Source: Rhizobium sp. C4
Lineage (GTDB): Bacteria > Pseudomonadota > Alphaproteobacteria > Rhizobiales > Rhizobiaceae
Assembly: GCF_021026315.1 (NCBI RefSeq)
Contig: NZ_JAJNCX010000009.1
Span: forward strand, 1 to 64,000
Reading direction: 5' to 3'
DNA length: 64,000 nt
Shown here: in pieces, positions 35,278-44,052 of the stretch
Layout of the letters: each line of letters starts with the position of its first letter
How positions within the stretch are numbered: position 1 is the stretch's first letter
The notes under the pieces: generated by a model
Told to the model about the DNA's origin: nothing
Databases searched by the model: none
The model's input: the letters and a program-made list of their open reading frames with translations, nothing else
Translations under genes and position numbers: made by a program

Positions 35278-36837
35278 ATGCGCAAGAGCCGGGCCTGGCG
35301 CTGCCCGAGGAAGAGGCGGGCAAACGTGCGGGACGGCAGGCAGGACACGACAGCGGCTGCGGCTCACGAGGCGAAGGTTCGTCTCTGGCGCGGGCTGTCG
35401 GGCCGGCTGCTTCTGCTCACCTTCGTTTTCGTCACACTGGCCGAAATCCTGATCTTCCTGCCGGCAATCGCCAACATGCGCCTCAACTGGCTGTCCGACC
35501 GGCTGAACACGGCGGCGGCCGCATCCGTGGTGGTGGACGGGCTGAAGGACGTCGTCCTGCCAAAGCCGGTGCGCGACGACACGTTGATGGCCACCGACAC
35601 CAAGGCGATCGTGCTGACCAAGGACGGCATGCGCCATCTCATCGCCGTCGCCGACATGCCGCCGACGGTGGATTATCAATACGATCTCGACAAGGTCTCG
35701 CTGCCGCGCGCCATCTATGACGCCTTTGACGAACTGCTCTTCGGGGGTGATCGGGTCATTCGCGTCTTCTGTCCGGTCAACAAGAGCACGATGAAGATCG
35801 AAGTGGTGATGGCCGATCGCAGCCTGCGCGCCGCCATGATCACCTATTCCCAGAATGTGCTCCTGATCTCGCTGGTGATCTCGCTGATTTCCGCCGGCCT
35901 CATCTTCATGGCGATCAACCGCATCATGATTCGCCCGATCCGCCGGCTGACCAACAGCATCGAGCGCTTCTCCGAGCAGCCTGAGGCCGCAGACAGCATT
36001 TTCGAGCCGGGCAAGGGGGGCGACGAGCTTGCCGTGGCCGGCCGCCATCTGCAGAAGATGCAGAAGGAACTGCAAAAGACGCTCCGCCAGCAGAAGAACC
36101 TCGCCGAGCTGGGCCTTGCCGTCTCCAAGATCAACCACGACATGCGCAATATCCTCGCCTCCGCCCAGCTGATCTCCGACCGCCTCGGCGATACGGAAGA
36201 CCCGATGGTCAAGCGTCTGGCGCCCAAGCTGGTTCGCACCATCGACCGGGCGGTGAGCTATTCGGACAGCGTGCTCTCCTTCGGCAAGGCGAGCGAGGCC
36301 GAGCCCAAGCGCCGTCTGCTGCGCCTGAAGGCGGTGGTGCAGGATGTCTGCGATGTCCTGACCGGCGTCGGTGCGGAAAGCGGCATCGAATTCGACATCC
36401 GCGTTCCCGACGACCTGACGGTCGATGCCGACCCGGACCAGCTCTTCCGCGTCATCCACAATCTGACGCGCAACGCCGTCCAGGCGCTGATGAACGAGCC
36501 GGAAGATGAAGCCGTGATCAGGCGGGTGACGGTGTCGGCCTATCGCACCGGCAGCGTCGTTTCGATCTCGGTGGACGATACCGGCCCCGGCATGCCGCAG
36601 AAGGCGCGCGAAAACCTCTTCAAGGCCTTCCGTGGCTCGGTCCGCTCCGGCGGCACGGGGCTTGGGCTGGCGATCGCCCGCGAGCTGGTTCTCGCCCATG
36701 GCGGCACCATTGCGCTCGTTGAAAAGGCCCAGCCCGGCACACAGTTCCGCATCGAGATCCCGGACCGCCCGATTGCCATCGACGGCTTCCGCCGCCAGCC
36801 GTCGCAGACCTCGCCCAATCCGTCCTCCGGATCGTAA
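35278..36837 (+). CDS. Orphan sensor histidine kinase
   Basis: 519 residues. After a basic N-terminus, TM1 lies at about 42-65, a periplasmic sensor at about 66-190 and TM2 at about 195-218, then a HAMP linker and a coiled coil. The H-box is KINHDMRNIL (His about 287), an unusual HisKA variant lacking the common HELRTPL form. The HATPase domain has NLTRNAVQAL (N box), DDTGPGMP (G1) and GGTGLGLAIA (G2). No response regulator is adjacent, so its partner is elsewhere. The start is uncertain; the first 35 residues are poorly conserved in style. Confidence 0.9.
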   Translation: MRKSRAWRCPRKRRANVRDGRQDTTAAAAHEAKVRLWRGLSGRLLLLTFVFVTLAEILIFLPAIANMRLNWLSDRLNTAAAASVVVDGLKDVVLPKPVRDDTLMATDTKAIVLTKDGMRHLIAVADMPPTVDYQYDLDKVSLPRAIYDAFDELLFGGDRVIRVFCPVNKSTMKIEVVMADRSLRAAMITYSQNVLLISLVISLISAGLIFMAINRIMIRPIRRLTNSIERFSEQPEAADSIFEPGKGGDELAVAGRHLQKMQKELQKTLRQQKNLAELGLAVSKINHDMRNILASAQLISDRLGDTEDPMVKRLAPKLVRTIDRAVSYSDSVLSFGKASEAEPKRRLLRLKAVVQDVCDVLTGVGAESGIEFDIRVPDDLTVDADPDQLFRVIHNLTRNAVQALMNEPEDEAVIRRVTVSAYRTGSVVSISVDDTGPGMPQKARENLFKAFRGSVRSGGTGLGLAIARELVLAHGGTIALVEKAQPGTQFRIEIPDRPIAIDGFRRQPSQTSPNPSSGS

Positions 36838-36942
36838 ATCGTCCGCGACACAAATTTTTTTCCGAATCCCGCTTGCATTCCGGAAAGCAACCCTTTAGGA
36901 GAGCCCCACACCGGCGCTTCTACAGAAGCCCCGCCGGGACAC

Positions 36943-37019
36943 GCACCCGTAGCTCAGCTGGATAGAGCACCAGACTACGAATCTGGGGGTCAGGAGTTCG
37001 AATCTCTTCGGGTGCGCCA
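36943..37019 (+). tRNA. tRNA-Arg (anticodon ACG)
   Basis: A 77-base cloverleaf: acceptor GCACCCG pairs with CGGGTGC, the D arm has AGCTCAGCTGGATAGAGC, the anticodon stem CCAGA/TCTGG encloses CTACGAA (anticodon 36977-36979), the T arm has GTTCGAATC, and CCA is encoded. ACG is edited to ICG by TadA and reads CGU, CGC and CGA codons. Confidence 0.97.
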
Positions 37020-37235
37020 TTATTTTTCCAAATCTCTTATGATGTAAGAAGAAGCGCTTTGGTCGACATTGCGCTGCAGACGATTTGTGTTTCTGCCTGA
37101 AGCTCGGCGCTTCCCTGTCTGCTGCCTCTCCTGTGCACGTTCCCGCTCATTTCTCTTGCCTGATGCTCCATGCTGTTGCCAACTATGCCCTGGTCGGATT
37201 CTCGACCGGCAAAAATGGGCGCAGGAGAGTTTGAT

Positions 37236-38198
37236 ATGAGCAAGAGAGGGAAACGTCTGGTTCTTGGCCTTCTTGCAGCATCTCTGGTGACGCCCCTTCC
37301 TTCGATATCGGCTGAACGTCGCGGTCTCCTTGAGCGCCTGCGCGAGGCGCGGGCAGAGCGCATGCAGGAAAAGACTGCCGGCGCGACGACGCAGACCCTG
37401 CGAGTCGGCGGGCTGGAGCGCGAGTATCTGCTGCTGGATGATAGCCGCGGCAAGGGGCCTGTGCCGCTGCTGATCGTGTTGCATGGCGGCGGCGGCGGCC
37501 CTCGCACAATCGTTCCGCGCTGGGAAGCGCAGGCACGAGCAGCCGGGATCGTCATTGCCGCGCCAAAGGGCATCGGCCGCAACGCCCGCTCGGGCACCTG
37601 GAACGCCGGAGGCTGCTGCGGCGAGGCGTCCGCGCAAGGCGTGGACGATGTCGCCTTTGTCGCTGCCGTCATCGATGATGCGACGAAACGGACCGCGATC
37701 GATCCGAAACGGATCTACGTCACCGGATTTTCCAACGGCGGCATGCTCACACATCGCGTCGCCATCGCGCTTGGCAATCGGATTGCGGCGGCTGCGGTCG
37801 TCTCAGGCGCGCTCTTCGGCAACGAGGCGGCACCCCGCGCGCCCGTGCCGATGCTGATCATCCATGGCGAACAGGACCCGGTTGTCGGCTTCAACGGAGG
37901 CGTGAGCGGCACGCGCTTCGTCGCCAGAGCGCAGGCACTGCCGTTCCAGTCTGTGCGCTACGCTGTCGACTTCTGGCGCAAGGCCAATGGCTGCGGGCAA
38001 CCCGCCGACATCACGCGGCGACCGGACGTGTCGATCGAGAAAAGCATCTGCAAGGGCAATGCCGACGTTGTCCTTTACGACCTCAGGCAGGGCGGCCACA
38101 GCTGGCCGGGCGCGAACGTCACCCACGACGCCGGCAGCGCCGACCCCATCGATGCGACCAGCGTCATCTGGAATTTCTTCAAGGCCCATTCGCTGTAA
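37236..38198 (+). CDS. Secreted LpqC/PHB-depolymerase-like esterase
   Basis: 320 residues with a signal peptide (about 1-25, RLVLGLLAASLVTPLPSISA). The alpha/beta-hydrolase fold has an oxyanion-hole segment LLIVLHGGGGGPR, nucleophile Ser about 165 in TGFSNGGMLTH, an Asp after LIIHGEQDPVV and a terminal His in GGHSWPG. The set is typical of esterase family CE1/LpqC and short-chain PHB depolymerase-like enzymes. The ATG follows AGGAG. No polymer-binding domain is present, so the substrate may be a small ester such as a feruloyl or acetyl group. Confidence 0.87.
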   Translation: MSKRGKRLVLGLLAASLVTPLPSISAERRGLLERLREARAERMQEKTAGATTQTLRVGGLEREYLLLDDSRGKGPVPLLIVLHGGGGGPRTIVPRWEAQARAAGIVIAAPKGIGRNARSGTWNAGGCCGEASAQGVDDVAFVAAVIDDATKRTAIDPKRIYVTGFSNGGMLTHRVAIALGNRIAAAAVVSGALFGNEAAPRAPVPMLIIHGEQDPVVGFNGGVSGTRFVARAQALPFQSVRYAVDFWRKANGCGQPADITRRPDVSIEKSICKGNADVVLYDLRQGGHSWPGANVTHDAGSADPIDATSVIWNFFKAHSL

Positions 38199-38205
38199 CC
38201 GGACG

Positions 38206-39825
38206 CTACTCCCACTTCGCCGCCGCCTTCTTCGGGCTCACCCAGTAGAACCCGTTGGCGGGCACCTTCTGCCAGTCGTCGGCCTCGCCATTCGGCCAGA
38301 TGACGCGGAATGCGACATCGGTGTCCTTGCCGACGCCGAAATGGTGCCAGCCGAGCGAGCCGCCGGCATGTCCGCCGCCGATGGTGACCTCGCGGCGCAG
38401 GATATGTTCGTCGTGCTTCACCTCGATCCACGCGCCGATGCCGTCGCGGTTTCCGCCGTCGCCCTTCAGGCCGATCTCGATGAAATGTCCGGCATCGGGG
38501 GTGACGTTGCGCCAGACCTGCGCGGGCTTCCAGCGGTTGGTGACGACGAGATCGACGAGACCGTCGAGGTTGAAGTCGACGAGGGCTGCCCCGCGCGAGA
38601 CATTCATGCTGGCAACGCCAGCCTCAAGCCCCATTTCGACGAAATTGCCCCTGGCATTCTGGACGAGCAGGTTGTTGGGGTCGAGCTTGGCGAAGTCCGG
38701 CATTTCGGCGACATTGCCCTTGGCGATGAAGAGGTCGACCAGCCCGTCATTGTTGACGTCCTGGAAATCCGTGTGCCAGGCGGTAGAAGGATGCCAGTCG
38801 CCGCCGGTATAGGGCCGGTGCGCGGTCACCCCCTTGGCAAAGGCAATGTCCTTGTAGGCCGCCGGCGCCTTGCCGTCCTTCGGGATGGTCTGAAGCGTCT
38901 GCAGCTTGTTGTCGGCCATGCTGGTGAGGAAATATTCCGGATAGCCGTCGAAATCGAGGTCGTAGCTGGCAATGCCCATGCCCCAGATGCGCAGGTATTT
39001 CCAGCCTTCCTCCTCGCTGTAGAGCACCGGCGCCTTGCCGGGATCGACATGCCACATCTGCTCGCGCCCGCCCTTGTAATATTCGCGGTCGTTGGAAACG
39101 CGCAGCGACGGCGTGCCGGAACGGTTCCAGTCGGTGAAGAGCATGGACAGCGCGCAATAGCTCGGCGTCAGCGGCAGCGGATTGGCGAATTTGCGCTGCG
39201 GCGTCGCAGTCTCCGGCCGATGCAGCCAGTTGTCGGTGCAGGAGCCCCAGGGCTCCATGTCGGCCTCCGGGTCGATATAATTGCCGATGGCGATCGTCGG
39301 CCAGGTGTTGCCGCGCTCCCAGGTCGCGGCCATCGCGGCAGACCAGGCTTTGCCGCCATCGAAATTCCAGGTCTCGTTGGCGCGCTCGAACTGGCATTTG
39401 CCCTTGCCGCGCATGACGATGTTCTCGCCGAGGCGGAGCAGGATGATATCCTTGATTCCGTCGCCGTCGATATCGATGGCATAGGAGCCAAGCAGCTTGT
39501 CGATCTCGAGCCCGGACGTCTTCGCCTTGAAGCGGATCGCGCCGCCCTTCTTGCTCTCGTTGTGATAGAAGACCGACTTGCCCGATCCGCCCGGCAGCAG
39601 CATGTCGGGGAATCGGTCATCGTCACAGTCGAAGGTGGAGACGCCGCCGCCGACCATGAATTCCCAATCGCCATTATAGACGGTATCGACGCCGCTCTCG
39701 GCCGCCTGCTCCTCCTGAAAGATCGGCGTGAGAGGGCGCGGCACCGGCGCATCCTCCGAAAGGACCGCCGTGGGCGAGAGGAGAAGGGCGAGACAAAGCC
39801 CGCCGGACCGGATTGCCTTCTGCAT
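38206..39825 (-). CDS. CRTAC1-like FG-GAP/ASPIC-UnbV secreted protein
   Basis: 539 residues with a signal peptide (about 1-24). At least five FG-GAP/VCBS-type calcium loops are visible: DCDDDRFPDML, DIDGDGIKDIIL, DLDFDGYPEYFL, DVNNDGLVDLFI and DFNLDGLVDLVV, predicting a beta-propeller. The C-terminus is an ASPIC/UnbV domain (GNRDGIGAWIEVK onward). The product is probably periplasmic. It is transcribed with the haloperoxidase-like gene, overlapping it if the GTG at 39837 is used; I prefer the ATG at 39825. Its job is unknown. CRTAC1 partners of haloperoxidases may bind their substrate or metal. Confidence 0.85.
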   Translation of the reverse strand: MQKAIRSGGLCLALLLSPTAVLSEDAPVPRPLTPIFQEEQAAESGVDTVYNGDWEFMVGGGVSTFDCDDDRFPDMLLPGGSGKSVFYHNESKKGGAIRFKAKTSGLEIDKLLGSYAIDIDGDGIKDIILLRLGENIVMRGKGKCQFERANETWNFDGGKAWSAAMAATWERGNTWPTIAIGNYIDPEADMEPWGSCTDNWLHRPETATPQRKFANPLPLTPSYCALSMLFTDWNRSGTPSLRVSNDREYYKGGREQMWHVDPGKAPVLYSEEEGWKYLRIWGMGIASYDLDFDGYPEYFLTSMADNKLQTLQTIPKDGKAPAAYKDIAFAKGVTAHRPYTGGDWHPSTAWHTDFQDVNNDGLVDLFIAKGNVAEMPDFAKLDPNNLLVQNARGNFVEMGLEAGVASMNVSRGAALVDFNLDGLVDLVVTNRWKPAQVWRNVTPDAGHFIEIGLKGDGGNRDGIGAWIEVKHDEHILRREVTIGGGHAGGSLGWHHFGVGKDTDVAFRVIWPNGEADDWQKVPANGFYWVSPKKAAAKWE

Positions 39826-39833
39826 CACCGGCC

Positions 39834-41159
39834 TCACTTCTTCGTCTTCAAGGCGTTGACATAGTTGGCTATGCAGTCGCCCTGGGTGAGCCCGCGTTCG
39901 ATCGCCGGGCGGAAATGAATGCCGCCATAGAGACGTGAGATCGCAGCCTCTTCCGCCGCCGCGCGGAAGTTGGCGAAGTGGCGCGGCTTGATCCCGTCGG
40001 CGGCATGGGTGGAATCGTCAAAGGCGAGCTTGTCGCCAAAGATATGCGTCATCGTGGCGGCGGCCGCCCCCGATTGCGTGCTGTGGCCGCTCGGATATTC
40101 CGGAAATGGCGGGGTGATCAGCAGGGCATCCCATTTCGGATCGATCACCTTCTTGATGTAGGTGATCGGGCGGATGAGGTCGAAGACGAATTTCGTATCC
40201 CAGCAGCCGATGAAGGCATCCGAAAGCGCCACGCCGAGCCGCGCCAGCGTATCCACGGTCGTCGGCAGATCGGCCTTCTCCTGGTCAAGCACGATGAGCG
40301 CGATATTGATCCAGTGGCCGGGCGGCGTCGGCGACAGCATCGGATCGTCCGACCAGAAGCGCGCAATCGTCCGCTGCTCATCCGTCAGCGTCTTCACCGT
40401 CGTGTAGACCTCGTTGGCATCCTTGTAGAAGGCCGATTCCGGCTTTTCGCTATAGTCCGGCGGCTCGGGCAGGCGGCAGGACGAGCCCGTTGGCATGGCA
40501 AAGGGGCGCACCTTGCCCCAGTCGGGCAGGAGCGGCGCCTGCTGCTGGCGTATCAGGCTTGTCGGCACCCAATGGCCCGGTTTGTCGGAAAGCTTGTATT
40601 CGAGCGGAAAGCCCATGTTCTCGACGCTCGCGCCGCCATCGGTCGCGGACCAGTCGAAGACCGCCTGCGAGAGCTTCTGGCCGTAGTCGCGGCTGCGGGC
40701 GATCACATCGGGCGTAAGGCCGGCCGAAACCTTCTCATCCATCTTCGCGGCCATCTTCTTCATCACATGCTGGCCGGTCGGGCCGGTGCGGTCGAAGAAG
40801 TGCGTGACGGACATTTCCATCACGGTGTTGAGGATCACCGCGTCATCATAGGTCGCGCCCTTTTCGCGCGCGGGCAGCGCCTTGAGACCGTTCAGCTGGC
40901 CGGCAAGGCTCTGCAGGTTGTCAGATCCGCTGGCGACCGCCTCATAGGCGCTCACACCGATATAGCCGAAGGAGCGGGCAGCGACCGGCGGGGAGTAGTT
41001 GGACGTATGGCGGACAAGCTCCAGGATCAGCTTGTACCAGCCCGTCACCACCTCCTGCGGCGGGGTTGCGGCGGCCTGCGCGGGCGCAGCGGCCAGGGAC
41101 AAGAGACACGAACACGCAAAAACGAGGCCGATAACGGCCCTTCTGATCACGACAGACAT
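39834..41159 (-). CDS. Vanadium-dependent haloperoxidase-like PAP2-superfamily protein
   Basis: 441 residues with a signal peptide (about 1-31, cleaving near AQA). The vanadate/phosphate site is present with exact family spacing: Lys 323-X6-Arg 330 (KFVFDLIRP), Ser-Gly-His 357-359 (EYPSGHST) and Arg 409-X5-His 415 (RLYGGIH). The Asp usually found four residues after the last His is Ala here, which may alter activity. The ATG at 41159 follows GGAGGAAAA. It may act as a periplasmic haloperoxidase or phosphatase; sequence alone does not separate them. Confidence 0.86.
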   Translation of the reverse strand: MSVVIRRAVIGLVFACSCLLSLAAAPAQAAATPPQEVVTGWYKLILELVRHTSNYSPPVAARSFGYIGVSAYEAVASGSDNLQSLAGQLNGLKALPAREKGATYDDAVILNTVMEMSVTHFFDRTGPTGQHVMKKMAAKMDEKVSAGLTPDVIARSRDYGQKLSQAVFDWSATDGGASVENMGFPLEYKLSDKPGHWVPTSLIRQQQAPLLPDWGKVRPFAMPTGSSCRLPEPPDYSEKPESAFYKDANEVYTTVKTLTDEQRTIARFWSDDPMLSPTPPGHWINIALIVLDQEKADLPTTVDTLARLGVALSDAFIGCWDTKFVFDLIRPITYIKKVIDPKWDALLITPPFPEYPSGHSTQSGAAAATMTHIFGDKLAFDDSTHAADGIKPRHFANFRAAAEEAAISRLYGGIHFRPAIERGLTQGDCIANYVNALKTKK

Positions 41160-41264
41160 TTTTCCTCCCCAAGCCCGATGCCTGGTCCCGGCGGCACTAT
41201 CGTTCAACATCGCCCCGATGTCCATAAGGGCTTGAGCATACACGCGAAGATGGCGTTGAGGCGT

Positions 41265-42263
41265 CTAGAGCCCGCCGGCGCGGCTCCTGAAGCGGGCCGG
41301 CGGCTCGGTGTGGAAGCCGTTCCAGACGCGGCGCATGTGGCGTGCCGAGGAGAAGCCCGTGCGGGCGGCAATGTCCTCCACCGCGAGGTCAGATCCGCTG
41401 AGCATCTCGGCGGCCAGATTGACCCGGATCATGTTGACATAGTCGGTCGCCGCCATGCCGGCATGCTCGCGAAAGAGCCGCGACAGATGCCGCTCGCTCA
41501 GATGGGCGATCCGCCCCAGCCGCGCCAGCGACCACTCGGCGGCCGGCTCCGCCATGATCGCGTCCTGCGCCCGATGAATGCCGGGATGAACATGGTTGCG
41601 CCCGGTCAGCCACGGCGACAGCTGCGGATCGCTGCCGCTGCGGCGCATGTAGACGACCATCTGCCTTGCGATCGCCAGCGCAGTCGCCGGCGAGATCAGC
41701 TGGCTGACGATATGCAGCGCGAGATCGATCCCGGTCGAAATGCCGGCGCTGGAGAGGCGGTCCCGGTCCTCGACAAACAGCCGGTTGTCGAGCGGCTGCG
41801 AAAGCGGTGCACGTGCGGTGAGTTCCGCCATGCAGGCGGCATGCGTGGTGCAGCGAAAGCCGTCGAAGAGACCGGCCTCTCCGGCCAGCAGCGCGCCGGA
41901 ACAGATCGTCACCAGCGTCATGCCGGGCCGGAAGCTCTGGCTGAGCCAACGGACGATCCGGGCAAGCGCGTCGCGATTCCGTTCCCTCACCTCGGGCGCC
42001 GTGAGGCTGCCGGAGATGACGATCCATGCATTGTCGGGCAGGTTCTCCGGCAAGGCCATGAGGCCGGAAACGGTGAGACCGATCGACGTCGTCTGTTCCG
42101 GCGCTGCGGCGACATAAACATAGTCGAACTGCACTGCCGCCTGTTCGAGATTGGCCCGGCGGAACACTTCCATCGGGCCGGCAACGTCGAGCATTAGCGT
42201 GTCCGGCGGCAGAACCACGAACATCGGAATGCGTCGCATTTCACCGCCGGAAAGCGTGCTCAT
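41265..42263 (-). CDS. GlxA-family AraC-type regulator (DJ-1/PfpI plus HTH)
   Basis: 332 residues. The N-terminal DJ-1/PfpI-like domain (about 10-185) has the elbow Cys in VTICSGALLAG, and the C-terminal AraC HTH (about 230-325) has IAHLSERHLSRLFREHAGM and IAARTGFSSARHMRRVWNGF. The protein may sense a small amide or imine metabolite. Its ATG shares a base with the isochorismatase stop (TGATG), so it probably controls its own operon. Confidence 0.9.
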   Translation of the reverse strand: MSTLSGGEMRRIPMFVVLPPDTLMLDVAGPMEVFRRANLEQAAVQFDYVYVAAAPEQTTSIGLTVSGLMALPENLPDNAWIVISGSLTAPEVRERNRDALARIVRWLSQSFRPGMTLVTICSGALLAGEAGLFDGFRCTTHAACMAELTARAPLSQPLDNRLFVEDRDRLSSAGISTGIDLALHIVSQLISPATALAIARQMVVYMRRSGSDPQLSPWLTGRNHVHPGIHRAQDAIMAEPAAEWSLARLGRIAHLSERHLSRLFREHAGMAATDYVNMIRVNLAAEMLSGSDLAVEDIAARTGFSSARHMRRVWNGFHTEPPARFRSRAGGL

Positions 42264-42829
42264 CAGGCGGCCTTCCTTACGGTGAGCCCGGCCAGCGCCT
42301 CATCGACGGTCACGATGCGGGCAAAACGGGTGGCGAGCACCAGTTCGGTCCGCTTGACGATGTCGGCCTGGCTGAAAACCGTGCCGTCGGCATGCTGCAT
42401 CGGGAAGGTAAAGGTCGCCTCGCTGACGAAATCGACGCTCCAGCCGAGGTCGGAAGCATGCCGCGTCGTCGTCTCGCAGCACTGTTCGGTGCGGATGCCT
42501 GAGATGATCAGCCGGTTGATGCCGTTGCGCGTCAGCCAGATGTCGAGCCCGGTGCCGGCGAGCGCCGAATGCCGCTCCTTGTAGAACACCGCATCCGGCT
42601 TGATCGACAGGCCGTCGAGCGTCCGCACCAGCCCGCCCTCGCGGTCAAACGGCGAGCCGGCCCGCGTGTGGAAGATCTGGATGACAGGAATGCCGGCCGC
42701 CATTGCGCCGTCGATCAGCCGCTGCTGCTGCGCGAGATAGACCTCCAGCCCTTCGGCGTTCCAGTAGGGCATGTGGCGGAACGATTCCTGGACATCGATA
42801 ACGATCAGGGCGGTGTCGACATGGGACAT
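42263..42829 (-). CDS. Isochorismatase-family cysteine hydrolase
   Basis: 188 residues. The catalytic triad is visible: Asp in IVIDVQESF, Lys in FYKERHSA and Cys in GIRTEQCCETTTRHA. Such enzymes hydrolyse amides or similar small molecules. The ATG at 42829 has an ideal AAGGAG seven bases upstream. It is the first gene of the operon with the GlxA-type regulator, a pairing common for nitrogen-compound degradation. Substrate unknown. Confidence 0.88.
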   Translation of the reverse strand: MSHVDTALIVIDVQESFRHMPYWNAEGLEVYLAQQQRLIDGAMAAGIPVIQIFHTRAGSPFDREGGLVRTLDGLSIKPDAVFYKERHSALAGTGLDIWLTRNGINRLIISGIRTEQCCETTTRHASDLGWSVDFVSEATFTFPMQHADGTVFSQADIVKRTELVLATRFARIVTVDEALAGLTVRKAA

Positions 42830-43053
42830 TTTCTGCTCCTTCATTGCAGTTGATAGCCGCATTCTAGGGCAGCGATCAAAGCAAAAAAGACAGGCAGAGG
42901 ACGAAAAGAGGACAAATCCGGCCATCGTTGAAGAGGCATTTGGTGGCCTGTCAAGAAACCTTCACATGCGGCGCTCTCGACTCCCGGCCCAAACCTCGCT
43001 TACACAGCACCCAACCGCCCCGCGTTCACCTGATCACTGAACGGATATCCGAC

Positions 43054-44046
43054 ATGCATCTTCCCGCCTCGCAAATCCCCGGCCTCGTCTGGGCCTATCA
43101 TCTTCATGAGGGCCCGGCGCCGGCGCGTCCGTTGCCGGATGCCGAGGTGAAGGCGCTGCCGGAGGAGGGCTTCTTCTGGTTCCACTTCTCGCTGGCGGAC
43201 GCCCGCCTGCCGGCTTTCCTCGAAAGCCTCGGCGTTTTGCCGGAAGCAGCGCTTTTCGCGCTGACGACGCATGAGACGCACCCGTCGGTGAATGTCGACG
43301 AAGGCTATCTCTATGGCACGCTGGTGGATTACCAGCGCGATTTCGACCAGAGCACGCGCGAAATCGGCTTCCTGCATTATGCCGTCTTCGGCCGCTTCAT
43401 CGTCACGACCCGGCTGCATCCGCTGGCCAGCGTCGACAGCGTGCGCTTCGCGGTCGAGAAATCGCCCGGCAAGTTCGACAATCCGATCGACATCTTCGAG
43501 CAGATCGTCGCCAATTTCCAGCGCTCGCTCTTCGGCCTCGTCAAGGAGATCACGGCTGACCTCAACGTCATCGAGGACGCCGTCTATTCCAACCGGGAAC
43601 CTCTGAAGCACCAGAAGGAATTGCAGCCGCTGCGCCGCTCCATCGTCCGCCTGCATCGGCACATGCGGACCTTGCTCACCGCCATGCGCCATGCCGCGGC
43701 GGCTGAAGAAGAGGAAATGCCGGAGGGTTTTGCGGATGTTTCGGCGCGCAGCACCAGCCGGCTTGAGGCCGCCGGCCACGAAGTGGATGCGCTGCAGGAA
43801 CGCGCGCGGCTGCTCCACGAAGAGGTGAATTCCCTCACCTCGATCGAGACCAACCGCCACCTCTTCATCATGTCCGTCATGACGGTGCTGATCATGCCGC
43901 CGACGCTGGTCACCGGCTTCTTCGGCATGAATACCGGCGGGCTTCCCTTCCAGCACGACGACGCCGGTACGCTCTCTGCCTTTGGCGCGATCGGCGTGTC
44001 GGTGCTCTTGGCCTGGTGGCTCCTGCGCCGCGCCGGGATTTTCTAA
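43054..44046 (+). CDS. zntB: CorA-family zinc/divalent cation transporter (ZntB-like)
   Basis: 330 residues. The large N-terminal cytoplasmic domain leads into a long helix with ETNRHLFIMSVMTVLIMPPT, then the pore motif GFFGMNTGG at about 290-298 and a second membrane helix ending in WWLLRRAGIF. The GMN motif defines CorA; the sequence style, with AAAEEEEMPEGFADVSARST before the pore helix, favours the ZntB group, which moves zinc. It forms a homopentamer. Monocistronic. Confidence 0.85.
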   Translation: MHLPASQIPGLVWAYHLHEGPAPARPLPDAEVKALPEEGFFWFHFSLADARLPAFLESLGVLPEAALFALTTHETHPSVNVDEGYLYGTLVDYQRDFDQSTREIGFLHYAVFGRFIVTTRLHPLASVDSVRFAVEKSPGKFDNPIDIFEQIVANFQRSLFGLVKEITADLNVIEDAVYSNREPLKHQKELQPLRRSIVRLHRHMRTLLTAMRHAAAAEEEEMPEGFADVSARSTSRLEAAGHEVDALQERARLLHEEVNSLTSIETNRHLFIMSVMTVLIMPPTLVTGFFGMNTGGLPFQHDDAGTLSAFGAIGVSVLLAWWLLRRAGIF

Positions 44047-44052
44047 GACCCT

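Noticed and set aside
36943-38198. tRNA-Arg as an integration site for a genomic island
   Set aside because: No integrase gene and no second copy of the tRNA 3' end was noticed downstream in the window, although accessory genes do follow.
39834-41159. Firm call of vanadium chloroperoxidase
   Set aside because: The Asp after the final active-site His is Ala, and PAP2 phosphatases share the same core, so only a haloperoxidase-like label is justified.
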